Source of the DNA: DASUGM01 sp036274055 | GTDB taxonomy: Bacteria; Acidobacteriota; Vicinamibacteria; Vicinamibacterales; SCN-69-37 | DNA length: 7,025 nt | Direction of reading: 5' to 3' | Assembly: GCA_036274055.1 (NCBI GenBank) | Contig: DASUGM010000314.1 | Span: forward strand, 1 to 7,025 | Shown: one piece after another, positions 1 through 7,015 of the stretch | Layout: each line of letters begins with the position of its first letter | Numbering within the stretch: position 1 is the first letter of the stretch | Program-made: the position numbers and the translations under genes | Notes under the pieces: model-generated | Told to the model about the DNA's origin: nothing | What the model saw: the letters and a program-made list of their open reading frames with translations, nothing else | The model's database searches: none

Positions 1-4
1 AATT

Positions 5-32
5 GCAAATCGCAAATTACAAATCGCAAATC
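5..32. repeat. Tandem 7-base repeat, four copies
   Basis: Four consecutive heptamers are read directly: GCAAATC, GCAAATT, ACAAATC, GCAAATC. The block is AT-rich against a very GC-rich background and lies 50 bases downstream of the moaA stop codon. It may continue past the left edge of the window, since positions 1-4 (AATT) fit the same pattern. On the strand carrying the moaA transcript it reads as spaced T-triplets, so it could contribute to transcript release. No function is established. Confidence 0.85.
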
Positions 33-52
33 GCGCGGCTGAGGCGCCGCGC
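5..52 (-). terminator. Candidate imperfect intrinsic terminator of moaA
   Basis: On the minus strand, downstream of moaA, the arms GCGCGGC and GCCGCGC (positions 46-52 and 33-39) can form a 7-bp all-GC stem with a 6-base loop. It is followed directly by T-rich but interrupted sequence (GATTTGCGATTTGTAATTT). This resembles an intrinsic terminator but lacks a continuous T run, so the call is weak. The hairpin could equally be a by-product of the GC-rich tandem repeats. Confidence 0.25.
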
Positions 53-82
53 GCCGCGCGCTGAGGCGCCGCGCGCCGCGCG
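39..82. repeat. Perfect 22-bp tandem duplication
   Basis: Positions 39-60 and 61-82 are identical 22-base units, each starting CTGAGGCGCC and consisting otherwise of GCGCGC-type sequence. A degenerate partial third unit starts at 83 (CTAGCCGCCGCGCG) and includes the complement of the moaA stop codon, so the array abuts or slightly enters the 3' end of moaA. Being perfect, the duplication is probably recent and prone to copy-number change. Confidence 0.9.
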
Positions 83-1108
83 CTAGCCGCCGCGCGTGTG
101 CATCTCGAGATGCGCGTCCTTCTTGAGGACACGCAGCGGCACGAACGCGCCGCGGTCGCGAACCGCGAGGCGCTCTTCGGCGCCGCGATCGGCGCGGCCT
201 TCCCAGACCGCCTTGATCAGGTTCAGCAGCGTCTCGCGCGAGGCGCCGGCGCGAAGCGGGCGGCGCAGGTCGGTGCCGTGCATCGCATAGAGGCAGAGCA
301 GCAGCACGCCGTCGGCGGTCAGACGCGCGCGATCGCAGGTGCGGCAAAACGGCTGCGACGTCGACGAGATCACGCCGAAGGTCTGGCCGCCGGGCAGCGC
401 GTACCGATCGGCCGGCGCCGAGTCGTCGGGAGCCGAGAGTGAGGCCAGCGGCCCGTGGTGCTCGGCGATCCGGTCGAGCATCTCGTGGCGGCTGATGACC
501 TTGTCGGGCCGCCACTGATTGGCGCCGCCGACGTCCATGTATTCGATGAAGCGGATCTCGGCGCCGATCTGGCGCGCGTAGCCGAGCAGATCGATGAGTT
601 CGTCGTCGTTGTCGCCGCGGGTGATGACGGCGTCGAGTTTGATCTCACGGAAGCCGGCACGGCGCGCGGCGTCGATGCCGGCGAGCACCTGCGGCAGGGC
701 ATCGACCCGCGCCAGTCTCTTGAAACGGTCGCCCTTCAGCGTGTCGAGGCTGACCGTGATGCGGTGCAGCCCCGCGCCTTTGAGCTCGGCCACCGCGTCG
801 GCGAGCAGGACGCCGTTGGTGGTCAGCGCCAGGTCGCGCAGCCACGGCCGCGACGCCAGCGCGGCGACCAGCGACGCCAGGTTGCGGCGCAGCAGCGGCT
901 CGCCGCCGGTGATCCGGAGCCGGTCGACGCCGACGTCCCCGAACAGATCCGCGCACTGGGCGATTTCCTCGAGCGAGAGGACATCCTCGCGCGGCAGCCA
1001 GACGTACTCGTCCTCCGGCATGCAGTAATGGCAGCGCAGATTGCACCGGTCGGTGACCGACAACCGGAGGCTCCGGAGCGGCCGGCCGAGGGCGTCAACG
1101 ACAGGCAT
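83..1108 (-). CDS. moaA: GTP 3',8-cyclase MoaA (molybdenum cofactor biosynthesis)
   Basis: Radical SAM enzyme that, with MoaC, converts GTP to cyclic pyranopterin monophosphate, the first step of molybdenum cofactor synthesis in the cytoplasm. Visible features (ATG numbering): the SAM-binding 4Fe-4S motif CNLRCHYC with Cys22, Cys26 and Cys29; the radical SAM motif TGGEP at 67-71; and the MoaA-specific second cluster CRTCDRARL with Cys255, Cys258 and Cys272 (C-x2-C-x13-C). The protein ends in Gly-Gly, the C-terminal pair required for MoaA activity. At 341 residues it has normal length and looks intact. The ATG at 1108 is preferred; an adjacent in-frame TTG at 1111 would add one residue. No clear Shine-Dalgarno precedes either, and a GATAAT box lies about 8 bases upstream, so translation may be leaderless (inference). 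No other moa/moe genes are in the window. It is transcribed away from the peptidase gene. Confidence 0.97.
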   Translation of the reverse strand: MPVVDALGRPLRSLRLSVTDRCNLRCHYCMPEDEYVWLPREDVLSLEEIAQCADLFGDVGVDRLRITGGEPLLRRNLASLVAALASRPWLRDLALTTNGVLLADAVAELKGAGLHRITVSLDTLKGDRFKRLARVDALPQVLAGIDAARRAGFREIKLDAVITRGDNDDELIDLLGYARQIGAEIRFIEYMDVGGANQWRPDKVISRHEMLDRIAEHHGPLASLSAPDDSAPADRYALPGGQTFGVISSTSQPFCRTCDRARLTADGVLLLCLYAMHGTDLRRPLRAGASRETLLNLIKAVWEGRADRGAEERLAVRDRGAFVPLRVLKKDAHLEMHTRGG

Positions 1109-1116
1109 CAACCGTC

Positions 1117-1144
1117 ATTATCCGTTATCGGAGACGGATATAAT
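1117..1144. promoter_or_regulatory. Divergent promoter/operator candidate with inverted repeat
   Basis: Between moaA and the peptidase gene lies an imperfect palindrome: ATTATCCGT (1117-1125), an 8-base spacer, then ACGGATATAAT (1134-1144). The core half-sites ATCCGT/ACGGAT are exact. A consensus -10 hexamer TATAAT (1139-1144) faces right towards the peptidase, and GATAAT (complement of 1117-1122) faces left towards moaA. No good -35 hexamer is visible for either. The arrangement fits a dyad-binding regulator between divergent promoters, but this is inference from the sequence alone. Confidence 0.4.
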
Positions 1145-1157
1145 TCCGGGCCACCAA

Positions 1158-1337
1158 CGGGTGTCTCGGGGTACTTCGGGTACGCGGGGGACGTCGGGTA
1201 CCAGGAATGCGGCTTCGCTCTGTTTACTTTCTCCACAGGTACAGTTTGCCTACGTACCTGATGAGGAAGTAGATCCGCCGAAGGCGCGTTCCTGGTACCC
1301 GACGTACCCGGCGTACCCGAAGTACCCGAGGTACCCG
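1158..1337. repeat. Large inverted repeat built from 9-bp tandem repeats
   Basis: The left arm (1158-1217) and right arm (1279-1337) are reverse complements over about 59 bases; by hand alignment there are six mismatches and one 1-base bulge. The right arm contains five successive 9-mers of form NGTACCCGN (1294-1338). The left arm contains five degenerate 9-mers in the opposite sense (1158-1202), such as TCGGGTACG and TCGGGTACC. The 61-base centre (1218-1278) is less GC-rich and carries a smaller inverted repeat, CAGGTAC (1236-1242) and GTACCTG (1254-1260), with an 11-base loop. Transcribed rightwards, this would form a very stable hairpin ending 3 bases before the peptidase Shine-Dalgarno. 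No open reading frame crossing it looks genuine. Confidence 0.9.
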
Positions 1338-1340
1338 TTC

Positions 1341-1346
1341 AAGGAG
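1341..1346 (+). promoter_or_regulatory. Strong Shine-Dalgarno of the peptidase gene
   Basis: AAGGAG with a 5-base spacer to the ATG at 1352 is a near-ideal ribosome binding site and fixes the start of the M20 peptidase. It is the only strong Shine-Dalgarno in front of any of the five genes and lies 3 bases after the right arm of the large inverted repeat. Confidence 0.85.
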
Positions 1347-1351
1347 CCCCA

Positions 1352-2977
1352 ATGAAGGTCCTGCGCGTCCTGTTGCTGTCGTGCTTGGTCGTGTCGTCCC
1401 TCTCGGCCCAGGGAAGAGGCGGCGGCGCGCCGCCACCCCCGCCGCTGCCCTTGCCGGAGGATTCGCCGCGCGTCACCGCGCTCAAGGCCGAAGTCGTGGC
1501 CGAAGTCGACAAGATGAAGGACTTCAGCCAGCAGATGGTGGATCAGATCTTCAGCTACGGCGAACTCGGCTTTCAGGAGACCGAGACGTCGAAGTACCTG
1601 GTCGACGTGCTGAGGAAGAACGGCTTCAACGTCGAGCAGGGCGTCGCCGGGATCCCGACCGCGTTCATGGCGACCTGGGGCAACGGCAAGCCGGTGATCG
1701 CGCTCGGGTCGGACGTCGACGGCATCCCGCAGGCGTCACAGAAGCCGGGCGTCGCCTATCGCGATCCGATCGTCGAAGGCGCGCCGGGCCACGGCGAGGG
1801 CCACAACTCCGGCCTGGCGGTGAACATCACCGCCGCCATCGTGCTCAAGAAGATCATGGAGCGCGACAAGATTCCCGGCACGATTCGCATCTGGCCGGGC
1901 ACGGCCGAGGAGCTGGTCGGATCGAAGGCGTATTTCATCCGCGCCGGGCTGTTCAAGGACGTCGACGTCGCGTTGTTCACACACGTCGGCAACAACCTCT
2001 CGGTCTCGTGGGGCGACGGCGGCGGCACCGGCCTGGTCTCGGTGAAATACAGCTTCAAAGGCGAGGCGGCGCACGCCGCCGGCGCGCCGTGGCGCGGCAA
2101 GAGCGCGCTCGACGCCGTCGAACTGATGAACGTCGGCTGGAACTACAACCGTGAGCACCTGCCGATCTCGCAGCGCTCGCACTACGTCATCGTCGACGGC
2201 GGCGATCAACCCAACGTCGTGCCGTCGACCGCGTCGGTCTGGTACTACTTCCGCCAGGTCACGCCGCAGGGGGTTCGCGACATGTGGGCGGCGGGCGACC
2301 GTATTGCCAGGGGCGCGGCGATGATGAGCAACACCGAACTGCTGCCGACCAAAGTGCTGGGCGCCGCCTGGCCGCGCCATTTCAACCGCGCCGTCGCGCA
2401 GGTGACGGCGGCGAACATCCAGAAGGTCGGGATGCCGGAATGGAGTGAAGCCGATCAGATCTTCGCGCGCGCCGTGCAGAAGGAGTTGGGTGCGAATCAG
2501 AACGGCCTGTCGACGCGCGTCGGCAATCTGCAGGGACCGGTCGATCCGGCGACCAACACCGGCGGCGGCTCCGACGACATCGGCGACATCTCGTGGAACG
2601 TGCCGACGGTGACGCTCTCGTATCCGTCGAACATTCCCGGGCTGCCCGGGCACCACTGGTCGAACGCGATCGCCATGGCGACCCCGGTCGCGCACAAGGG
2701 CGTGCAGGCGGGCGCGAAAGTGCAGGCGATGACGCTCGTCGATCTGCTGTTGAAACCCGAGGTCATCAAAGCGGCGTGGGAGTACTTCAACGACGTGCAG
2801 ACGAAAACGCAGAAGTACGAGCCGTTCATCCGTCCCGAGGACCAGCCGGCGATCGATCTGAACCGCGACATCATGGGCAAGTATCGCGAGCAGATGAAGA
2901 AGTACTACTTCGATCCGACCAAGTACAAGACCTACCTGGAGCAGCTGGGGATTACCTATCCGACGATCAAGAAATAG
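1352..2977 (+). CDS. Secreted M20D-family metallo-amidohydrolase (AbgB-like)
   Basis: Probable zinc-dependent amidohydrolase/peptidase of the M20D group, which includes p-aminobenzoyl-glutamate hydrolase AbgB and amino-acid amide hydrolases; the substrate cannot be read from sequence. Residues 1-19 look like a signal peptide (Lys2, Arg5, hydrophobic core, SLSA before Gln20), so it is likely exported; a lipoprotein reading at Cys11 (LLSC) is less likely because the hydrophobic stretch before it is too short. A Gly/Arg- and Pro-rich linker follows. Expected metal-site regions are present: SDVDG (120-124), GHGEGHN (146-152), GTAEE (183-187), AAHA (239-242, in the dimerisation-domain region) and GHHW (433-436). 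In most M20D enzymes the second motif is GHxCGH; here Glu149 replaces the Cys ligand. At 541 residues it is longer than typical M20D proteins, with a C-terminal extension rich in Lys and Tyr. It stands alone, followed by an inverted repeat that includes its stop codon. Confidence 0.88.
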   Translation: MKVLRVLLLSCLVVSSLSAQGRGGGAPPPPPLPLPEDSPRVTALKAEVVAEVDKMKDFSQQMVDQIFSYGELGFQETETSKYLVDVLRKNGFNVEQGVAGIPTAFMATWGNGKPVIALGSDVDGIPQASQKPGVAYRDPIVEGAPGHGEGHNSGLAVNITAAIVLKKIMERDKIPGTIRIWPGTAEELVGSKAYFIRAGLFKDVDVALFTHVGNNLSVSWGDGGGTGLVSVKYSFKGEAAHAAGAPWRGKSALDAVELMNVGWNYNREHLPISQRSHYVIVDGGDQPNVVPSTASVWYYFRQVTPQGVRDMWAAGDRIARGAAMMSNTELLPTKVLGAAWPRHFNRAVAQVTAANIQKVGMPEWSEADQIFARAVQKELGANQNGLSTRVGNLQGPVDPATNTGGGSDDIGDISWNVPTVTLSYPSNIPGLPGHHWSNAIAMATPVAHKGVQAGAKVQAMTLVDLLLKPEVIKAAWEYFNDVQTKTQKYEPFIRPEDQPAIDLNRDIMGKYREQMKKYYFDPTKYKTYLEQLGITYPTIKK

Positions 2978-3004
2978 TGCGACGTGCCCGGTGCCCTGTG
3001 CTTC

Positions 3005-3075
3005 GTGCGGGTGCTTCGTGCGGGTGCTTCGTGCGGGTGCCTCGTGCGGGTGCCTCGTGCGGGTGCCTCGTGCGG
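3005..3075. repeat. 13-bp tandem repeat array, five units plus a partial
   Basis: Five contiguous 13-base units GTGCGGGTGCYTC occupy 3005-3069, followed by a partial GTGCGG (3070-3075). Units 1-2 carry TTC and units 3-5 carry CTC, which suggests stepwise local duplication. Each unit splits into a 6-mer GTGCGG and a 7-mer GTGCYTC. The array forms the inner part of the left arm of the GTGC inverted repeat. There are no unique spacers, so it is not CRISPR. Confidence 0.9.
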
Positions 3076-3087
3076 CCGCGCCTGCGC

Positions 3088-3120
3088 GCGCACGGTGCAC
3101 GCGCACGGTGCACGCGCACC
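3088..3120. repeat. 13-bp tandem repeat in the opposite arm, two units plus a partial
   Basis: GCGCACGGTGCAC occurs at 3088-3100 and 3101-3113, followed by a partial GCGCACC (3114-3120). In reverse complement this is GTGCACCGTGCGC, again a 7+6 base alternation of GTGC words with the same 13-base period as the left array but a different word pair. It belongs to the right arm of the GTGC inverted repeat. Confidence 0.85.
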
Positions 3121-3162
3121 AGGCACATGGCACCGGGCACGTCGCACTGATAAGATCGTGAG

Positions 3163-3663
3163 ATGCTCCGCCCCTATAAGGGCCGTCTACCGGTGGTTGA
3201 CCCGACGGCGTACGTCGACGCGAGCGCGCAGGTCATCGGCGACGTCGAAATCGGCGCCGAAAGCAGCGTCTGGATGAACGTCGTCGTTCGCGGCGACGTC
3301 AACAGCATCCGCATCGGCCGTCGCAGCAACGTCCAGGACCTGACGATCGTGCACATCATGCACGACACCCATCCGACCAGCATCGGTGACGACGTCACCA
3401 TCGGCCATGCGGCGATCGTGCATGGCTGCACCATCGGCAACCGCGTGCTGATCGGCATGGGCGCGACCCTGCTCAACGGCGCGACCATCGGCGACGATTC
3501 GATCGTCGCCGCCGGGTCGCTGGTCACCGAAGAGACGACGTTTCCGGCGCGCTCGATGATCATGGGCAGCCCGGCAAAGCTGAAGCGGACGCTCACCGAC
3601 GCGGAGGTCGCGTCGATTCTCGAGTTCAGCGACAACTACGTGAAGTACAGGCTTGACTACTAG
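3163..3663 (+). CDS. Gamma-class carbonic anhydrase-like protein (CamH/YrdA family)
   Basis: A 166-residue left-handed beta-helix protein with hexapeptide-repeat pattern (for example VIGDVEIGAESSVW and TIGNRVLIGMGATL). Family members form trimers and bind a metal between subunits through three histidines; the matching residues here are His64 (IVH), His82 (GH) and His87 (VHG). The conserved Arg43 and Asp45 (RGDVN) and Gln58-Asp59 (NVQD) are also present, so the active-site set looks complete. Gamma carbonic anhydrases interconvert CO2 and bicarbonate, but many CamH/YrdA/PaaY proteins show little activity or act as thioesterases, so the exact role is open. It is cytoplasmic, with no signal peptide. 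Length is normal. The ATG at 3163 has only a weak purine-rich leader (GTGAG directly before it). It lies 72 bases ahead of hisS in the same direction and may be co-transcribed. Confidence 0.92.
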   Translation: MLRPYKGRLPVVDPTAYVDASAQVIGDVEIGAESSVWMNVVVRGDVNSIRIGRRSNVQDLTIVHIMHDTHPTSIGDDVTIGHAAIVHGCTIGNRVLIGMGATLLNGATIGDDSIVAAGSLVTEETTFPARSMIMGSPAKLKRTLTDAEVASILEFSDNYVKYRLDY

Positions 3664-3664
3664 A

Positions 3665-3704
3665 CTGCGGGCTGCGGGCTGCAGGCGGCGAGCTTGCACG
3701 CCGC
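3665..3704. repeat. 7-bp tandem repeat and small hairpin before hisS
   Basis: Directly after the carbonic anhydrase stop codon come three heptamers: CTGCGGG, CTGCGGG and CTGCAGG (3665-3685). Overlapping their end is a possible hairpin with arms GCGGCG (3685-3690) and CGCCGC (3699-3704) and an 8-base loop. No T-run follows, so termination here is not supported. The rest of the spacer to the hisS start (3705-3735) shows nothing recognisable beyond a weak GGA near position 3731. Confidence 0.75.
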
Positions 3705-3735
3705 ACTGGGGCACCGTCGCACCTGAGCACGGACG

Positions 3736-4986
3736 ATGATCACTGCACTGAGAGGCACGCACGACATTCTCCCCGGCGAAGTGGAGAAGTGGCAGCACGT
3801 CGAGCGCATCGCGCGGCAGCTGTGCGAGCAGTACGGCTACGTCGAGGTCCGCACGCCGGTGATCGAGCGCGAAGAGTTGTTCTCCAAGGGCACCGGCGAG
3901 AGCACCGACATCGTGCAGAAGGAGATGTACAGCTTCGAGGACAAGGGCGGCGATCGCATCACGCTGCGCCCTGAAGCGACGCCGAGCCTGGTCCGCGCCT
4001 TCATCGAGCACAACCTCGAGCACACGCTGCCGTCGGCCAAGCTCTTCATGATGGGCCCGATGTTCCGTTACGAGCGGCCGCAGAAGGGCCGCTACCGGCA
4101 GTTCCATCAGCTCGACGTCGAGGTGTTCGCGCTCAGCGATCCGGCGATCGACGCCGAAGTCATCGACCTGGCGTGGCGGCTGATCGCGGCGCTCGGCATC
4201 AAGCAGGCCGAGCTGGTGATCAACTCTGTCGGCTGCAAAGAGTGCCGGCCGAAGTTTCACGAGGCGCTGCTCGCCGCCCTCGGCGACGACCTGCCGAAGC
4301 TGTGCGGCGACTGCCAGCGCCGCGCCAGGACCAACCCGTTGCGGATCTACGACTGCAAGGTCCCGGCCGACCAGCCCATCATCGATGCGCTGCCGCACTC
4401 GATCGACTACCTGTGCGAGCCCTGCAAAACCCATTTCACCGCTGTGCAGGCGCACCTGACCGCGTGGGAGATCCCATGGCGGATCTCGCATCGTCTCGTC
4501 CGCGGCCTCGATTACTACGTGCGCACCACCTTCGAGATTCTCGGCGAGACGCTCGGCGCGCAGAACGCGATGCTTGGCGGCGGCCGCTACGACGGGCTGG
4601 TGAAGCAGCTGGGCGGGCCCGATCGTCCGGGCATCGGGTTTGCCGCCGGCCTCGAACGGCTGGTGCTGGCGCTGCCGGAAGACACCGTTCTGGCGACGAC
4701 GCCACGCGCGTTCGTCGTCGCGATCGGTGACGACGGCCGCGCCGAGGCGATCAAGCTGGTGCGCGAACTGCGGCGCGCCGGCCTGGCCGCGCAGATGGAG
4801 TACGACGCGCGCGGCGTCAAGGCGCAGATGAAGCGCGCCGACCGCGTGCAGGCACGGGTGACGTTGATCGTCGGGGGCGACGAGCTGGCTCGCGGCGAAG
4901 TGACCCTCCGAGACATGTCGAACGGCGAGCAGCGCGGGGTCGTGCGCGCCGCCATTGTCGACGAAGTGCGAAAGTTGATGAGCTGA
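3736..4986 (+). CDS. hisS: Histidyl-tRNA synthetase (HisRS)
   Basis: Class II aminoacyl-tRNA synthetase that attaches histidine to tRNA-His in the cytoplasm. The N-terminus has the HisRS signature RGTHDILPGE (6-15). Motif 2 is FRYERPQKGRYRQFHQ (110-125, Arg111 contacting ATP by family knowledge). The HisRS-specific histidine-binding motif RGLDYYVRTTFE is at 256-267, and GGGRYDGL begins at 281. The C-terminal anticodon-binding domain occupies about the last 90 residues. The insertion between motif 2 and the histidine motif carries paired cysteines: Cys167/Cys170, Cys190/Cys193, Cys207 and Cys227/Cys230. These resemble a metal-binding arrangement and, as I recall, occur in many bacterial HisRS proteins. 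Length 416 is normal and the gene is intact. The aspS start lies 2 bases after its stop, so the two are probably translationally coupled. Confidence 0.98.
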   Translation: MITALRGTHDILPGEVEKWQHVERIARQLCEQYGYVEVRTPVIEREELFSKGTGESTDIVQKEMYSFEDKGGDRITLRPEATPSLVRAFIEHNLEHTLPSAKLFMMGPMFRYERPQKGRYRQFHQLDVEVFALSDPAIDAEVIDLAWRLIAALGIKQAELVINSVGCKECRPKFHEALLAALGDDLPKLCGDCQRRARTNPLRIYDCKVPADQPIIDALPHSIDYLCEPCKTHFTAVQAHLTAWEIPWRISHRLVRGLDYYVRTTFEILGETLGAQNAMLGGGRYDGLVKQLGGPDRPGIGFAAGLERLVLALPEDTVLATTPRAFVVAIGDDGRAEAIKLVRELRRAGLAAQMEYDARGVKAQMKRADRVQARVTLIVGGDELARGEVTLRDMSNGEQRGVVRAAIVDEVRKLMS

Positions 4987-4988
4987 GC

Positions 4989-6752
<1,764 letters not shown>

Positions 6753-6769
6753 GTTTCACTTGTCACAAA

Positions 6770-7001
6770 AGCCTTCAACATGAAGGACATGAAGAAATCC
6801 CATTTTCTTTGAAACCGTTACGAGATGCGTCCTGAGGCGAGAGCGCAGGGGTTGTGGAGATCATGGAGGAGCGCTGATGACTGCCGATCCGCGTCCTCCT
6901 TCATGAGCTCCATCCGAAATCGGGTGTTCTTGTCCCGGGACGCATCTCGCGAGTCTTTCCAAAGAAGTGGGGTTTTCTCCATGCCCTTCATGTTGAAGGC
7001 T
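6770..7001. repeat. Palindromic element of about 232 bp downstream of aspS
   Basis: Two inverted, diverged copies of one sequence face each other. The outer 17 bases are exact reverse complements (6770-6786 and 6985-7001), each containing AGCCTTCAACATGAAGG. Another exact 12-base block is CGAGATGCGTCC (6821-6832) with its complement at 6938-6949. Pairing between the blocks has several substitutions and small gaps. Near the centre, TCATGGAGGAGCGC (6861-6874) is a partial complement of GCGTCCTCCTTCATGA (6891-6906). Each tip also contains its own mini-hairpin, CCTTCA/TGAAGG, with a 3-base loop. Base composition is less GC-rich than the genes. The ATGAAGGACATGAAGAA wording resembles dispersed intergenic repeats I recall from acidobacterial genomes. 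It could be a miniature mobile element, a REP-like repeat or a structured RNA. No target-site duplication was identified. Confidence 0.8.
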
Positions 7002-7015
7002 CTTGATCTTTCAAG
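7002..7015. repeat. Small perfect hairpin flanking the palindrome
   Basis: CTTGA (7002-7006) and TCAAG (7011-7015) are perfect complements around the 4-base loop TCTT. The hairpin adjoins the right end of the large palindrome, with no clear counterpart on the left (6753-6769). Sequence after it (7016-7025) runs out of the window. Confidence 0.5.

Larger units (their letters stand above)
2976..3148. repeat. Large inverted repeat built from GTGC-word repeats
   Basis: This fills almost the whole spacer between the peptidase and the carbonic anhydrase gene. The outer 20 bases of each arm (2976-2995 and 3129-3148) are perfect reverse complements. The next 26 bases match with about six mismatches, and weaker pairing continues to about 3036/3088. 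The left outer tip overlaps the peptidase stop codon (2975-2977). Both arms are written in words of form GTGCNNN or GTGCNN. No T-run follows either side, so it is not a canonical intrinsic terminator, although the hairpin could protect the 3' end of the peptidase message or stall polymerase. Open reading frames through it are low-complexity and not credible. Confidence 0.9.

Noticed and set aside
455..1261. Plus-strand open frame of 268 codons across moaA
   Set aside because: It is antisense to moaA, whose iron-sulfur motifs and C-terminal Gly-Gly are unambiguous.
1041..1355. Plus-strand frame through the 9-mer repeats with a Tyr-Pro repeat tail
   Set aside because: The periodic peptide is simply the translation of a 9-base repeat; no Shine-Dalgarno, and it overlaps the moaA start.
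3005..3075. CRISPR array
   Set aside because: Units are directly contiguous 13-mers with no unique spacers and no cas genes nearby.
1736..3133. Long minus-strand open frame opposite the peptidase gene (465 codons)
   Set aside because: Antisense to a clear M20 peptidase; Arg/His/Val-rich with no recognisable motif, and it runs through the GTGC repeats. Typical GC-rich shadow frame.
2978..3150. Canonical intrinsic terminator after the peptidase gene
   Set aside because: Strong pairing is present but no T-run follows on either strand.
3664..3735. T-box or other amino-acid riboswitch before hisS
   Set aside because: The spacer is only 72 bases, is mostly repeats, and shows no T-box consensus or terminator.
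3187..4491. Long minus-strand open frame opposite carbonic anhydrase and hisS
   Set aside because: Overlaps two confidently identified genes and has shadow-type composition (Asp/Arg/Val/Ala-rich).
6818..6991. Minus-strand 57-codon frame inside the palindrome (starts MKGMEKTPLLWKD)
   Set aside because: It lies wholly within the inverted repeat, and the opposite arm gives a similar start (MKDMKKS) that stops quickly. It looks like chance translation of a repeat, though a peptide cannot be strictly excluded.
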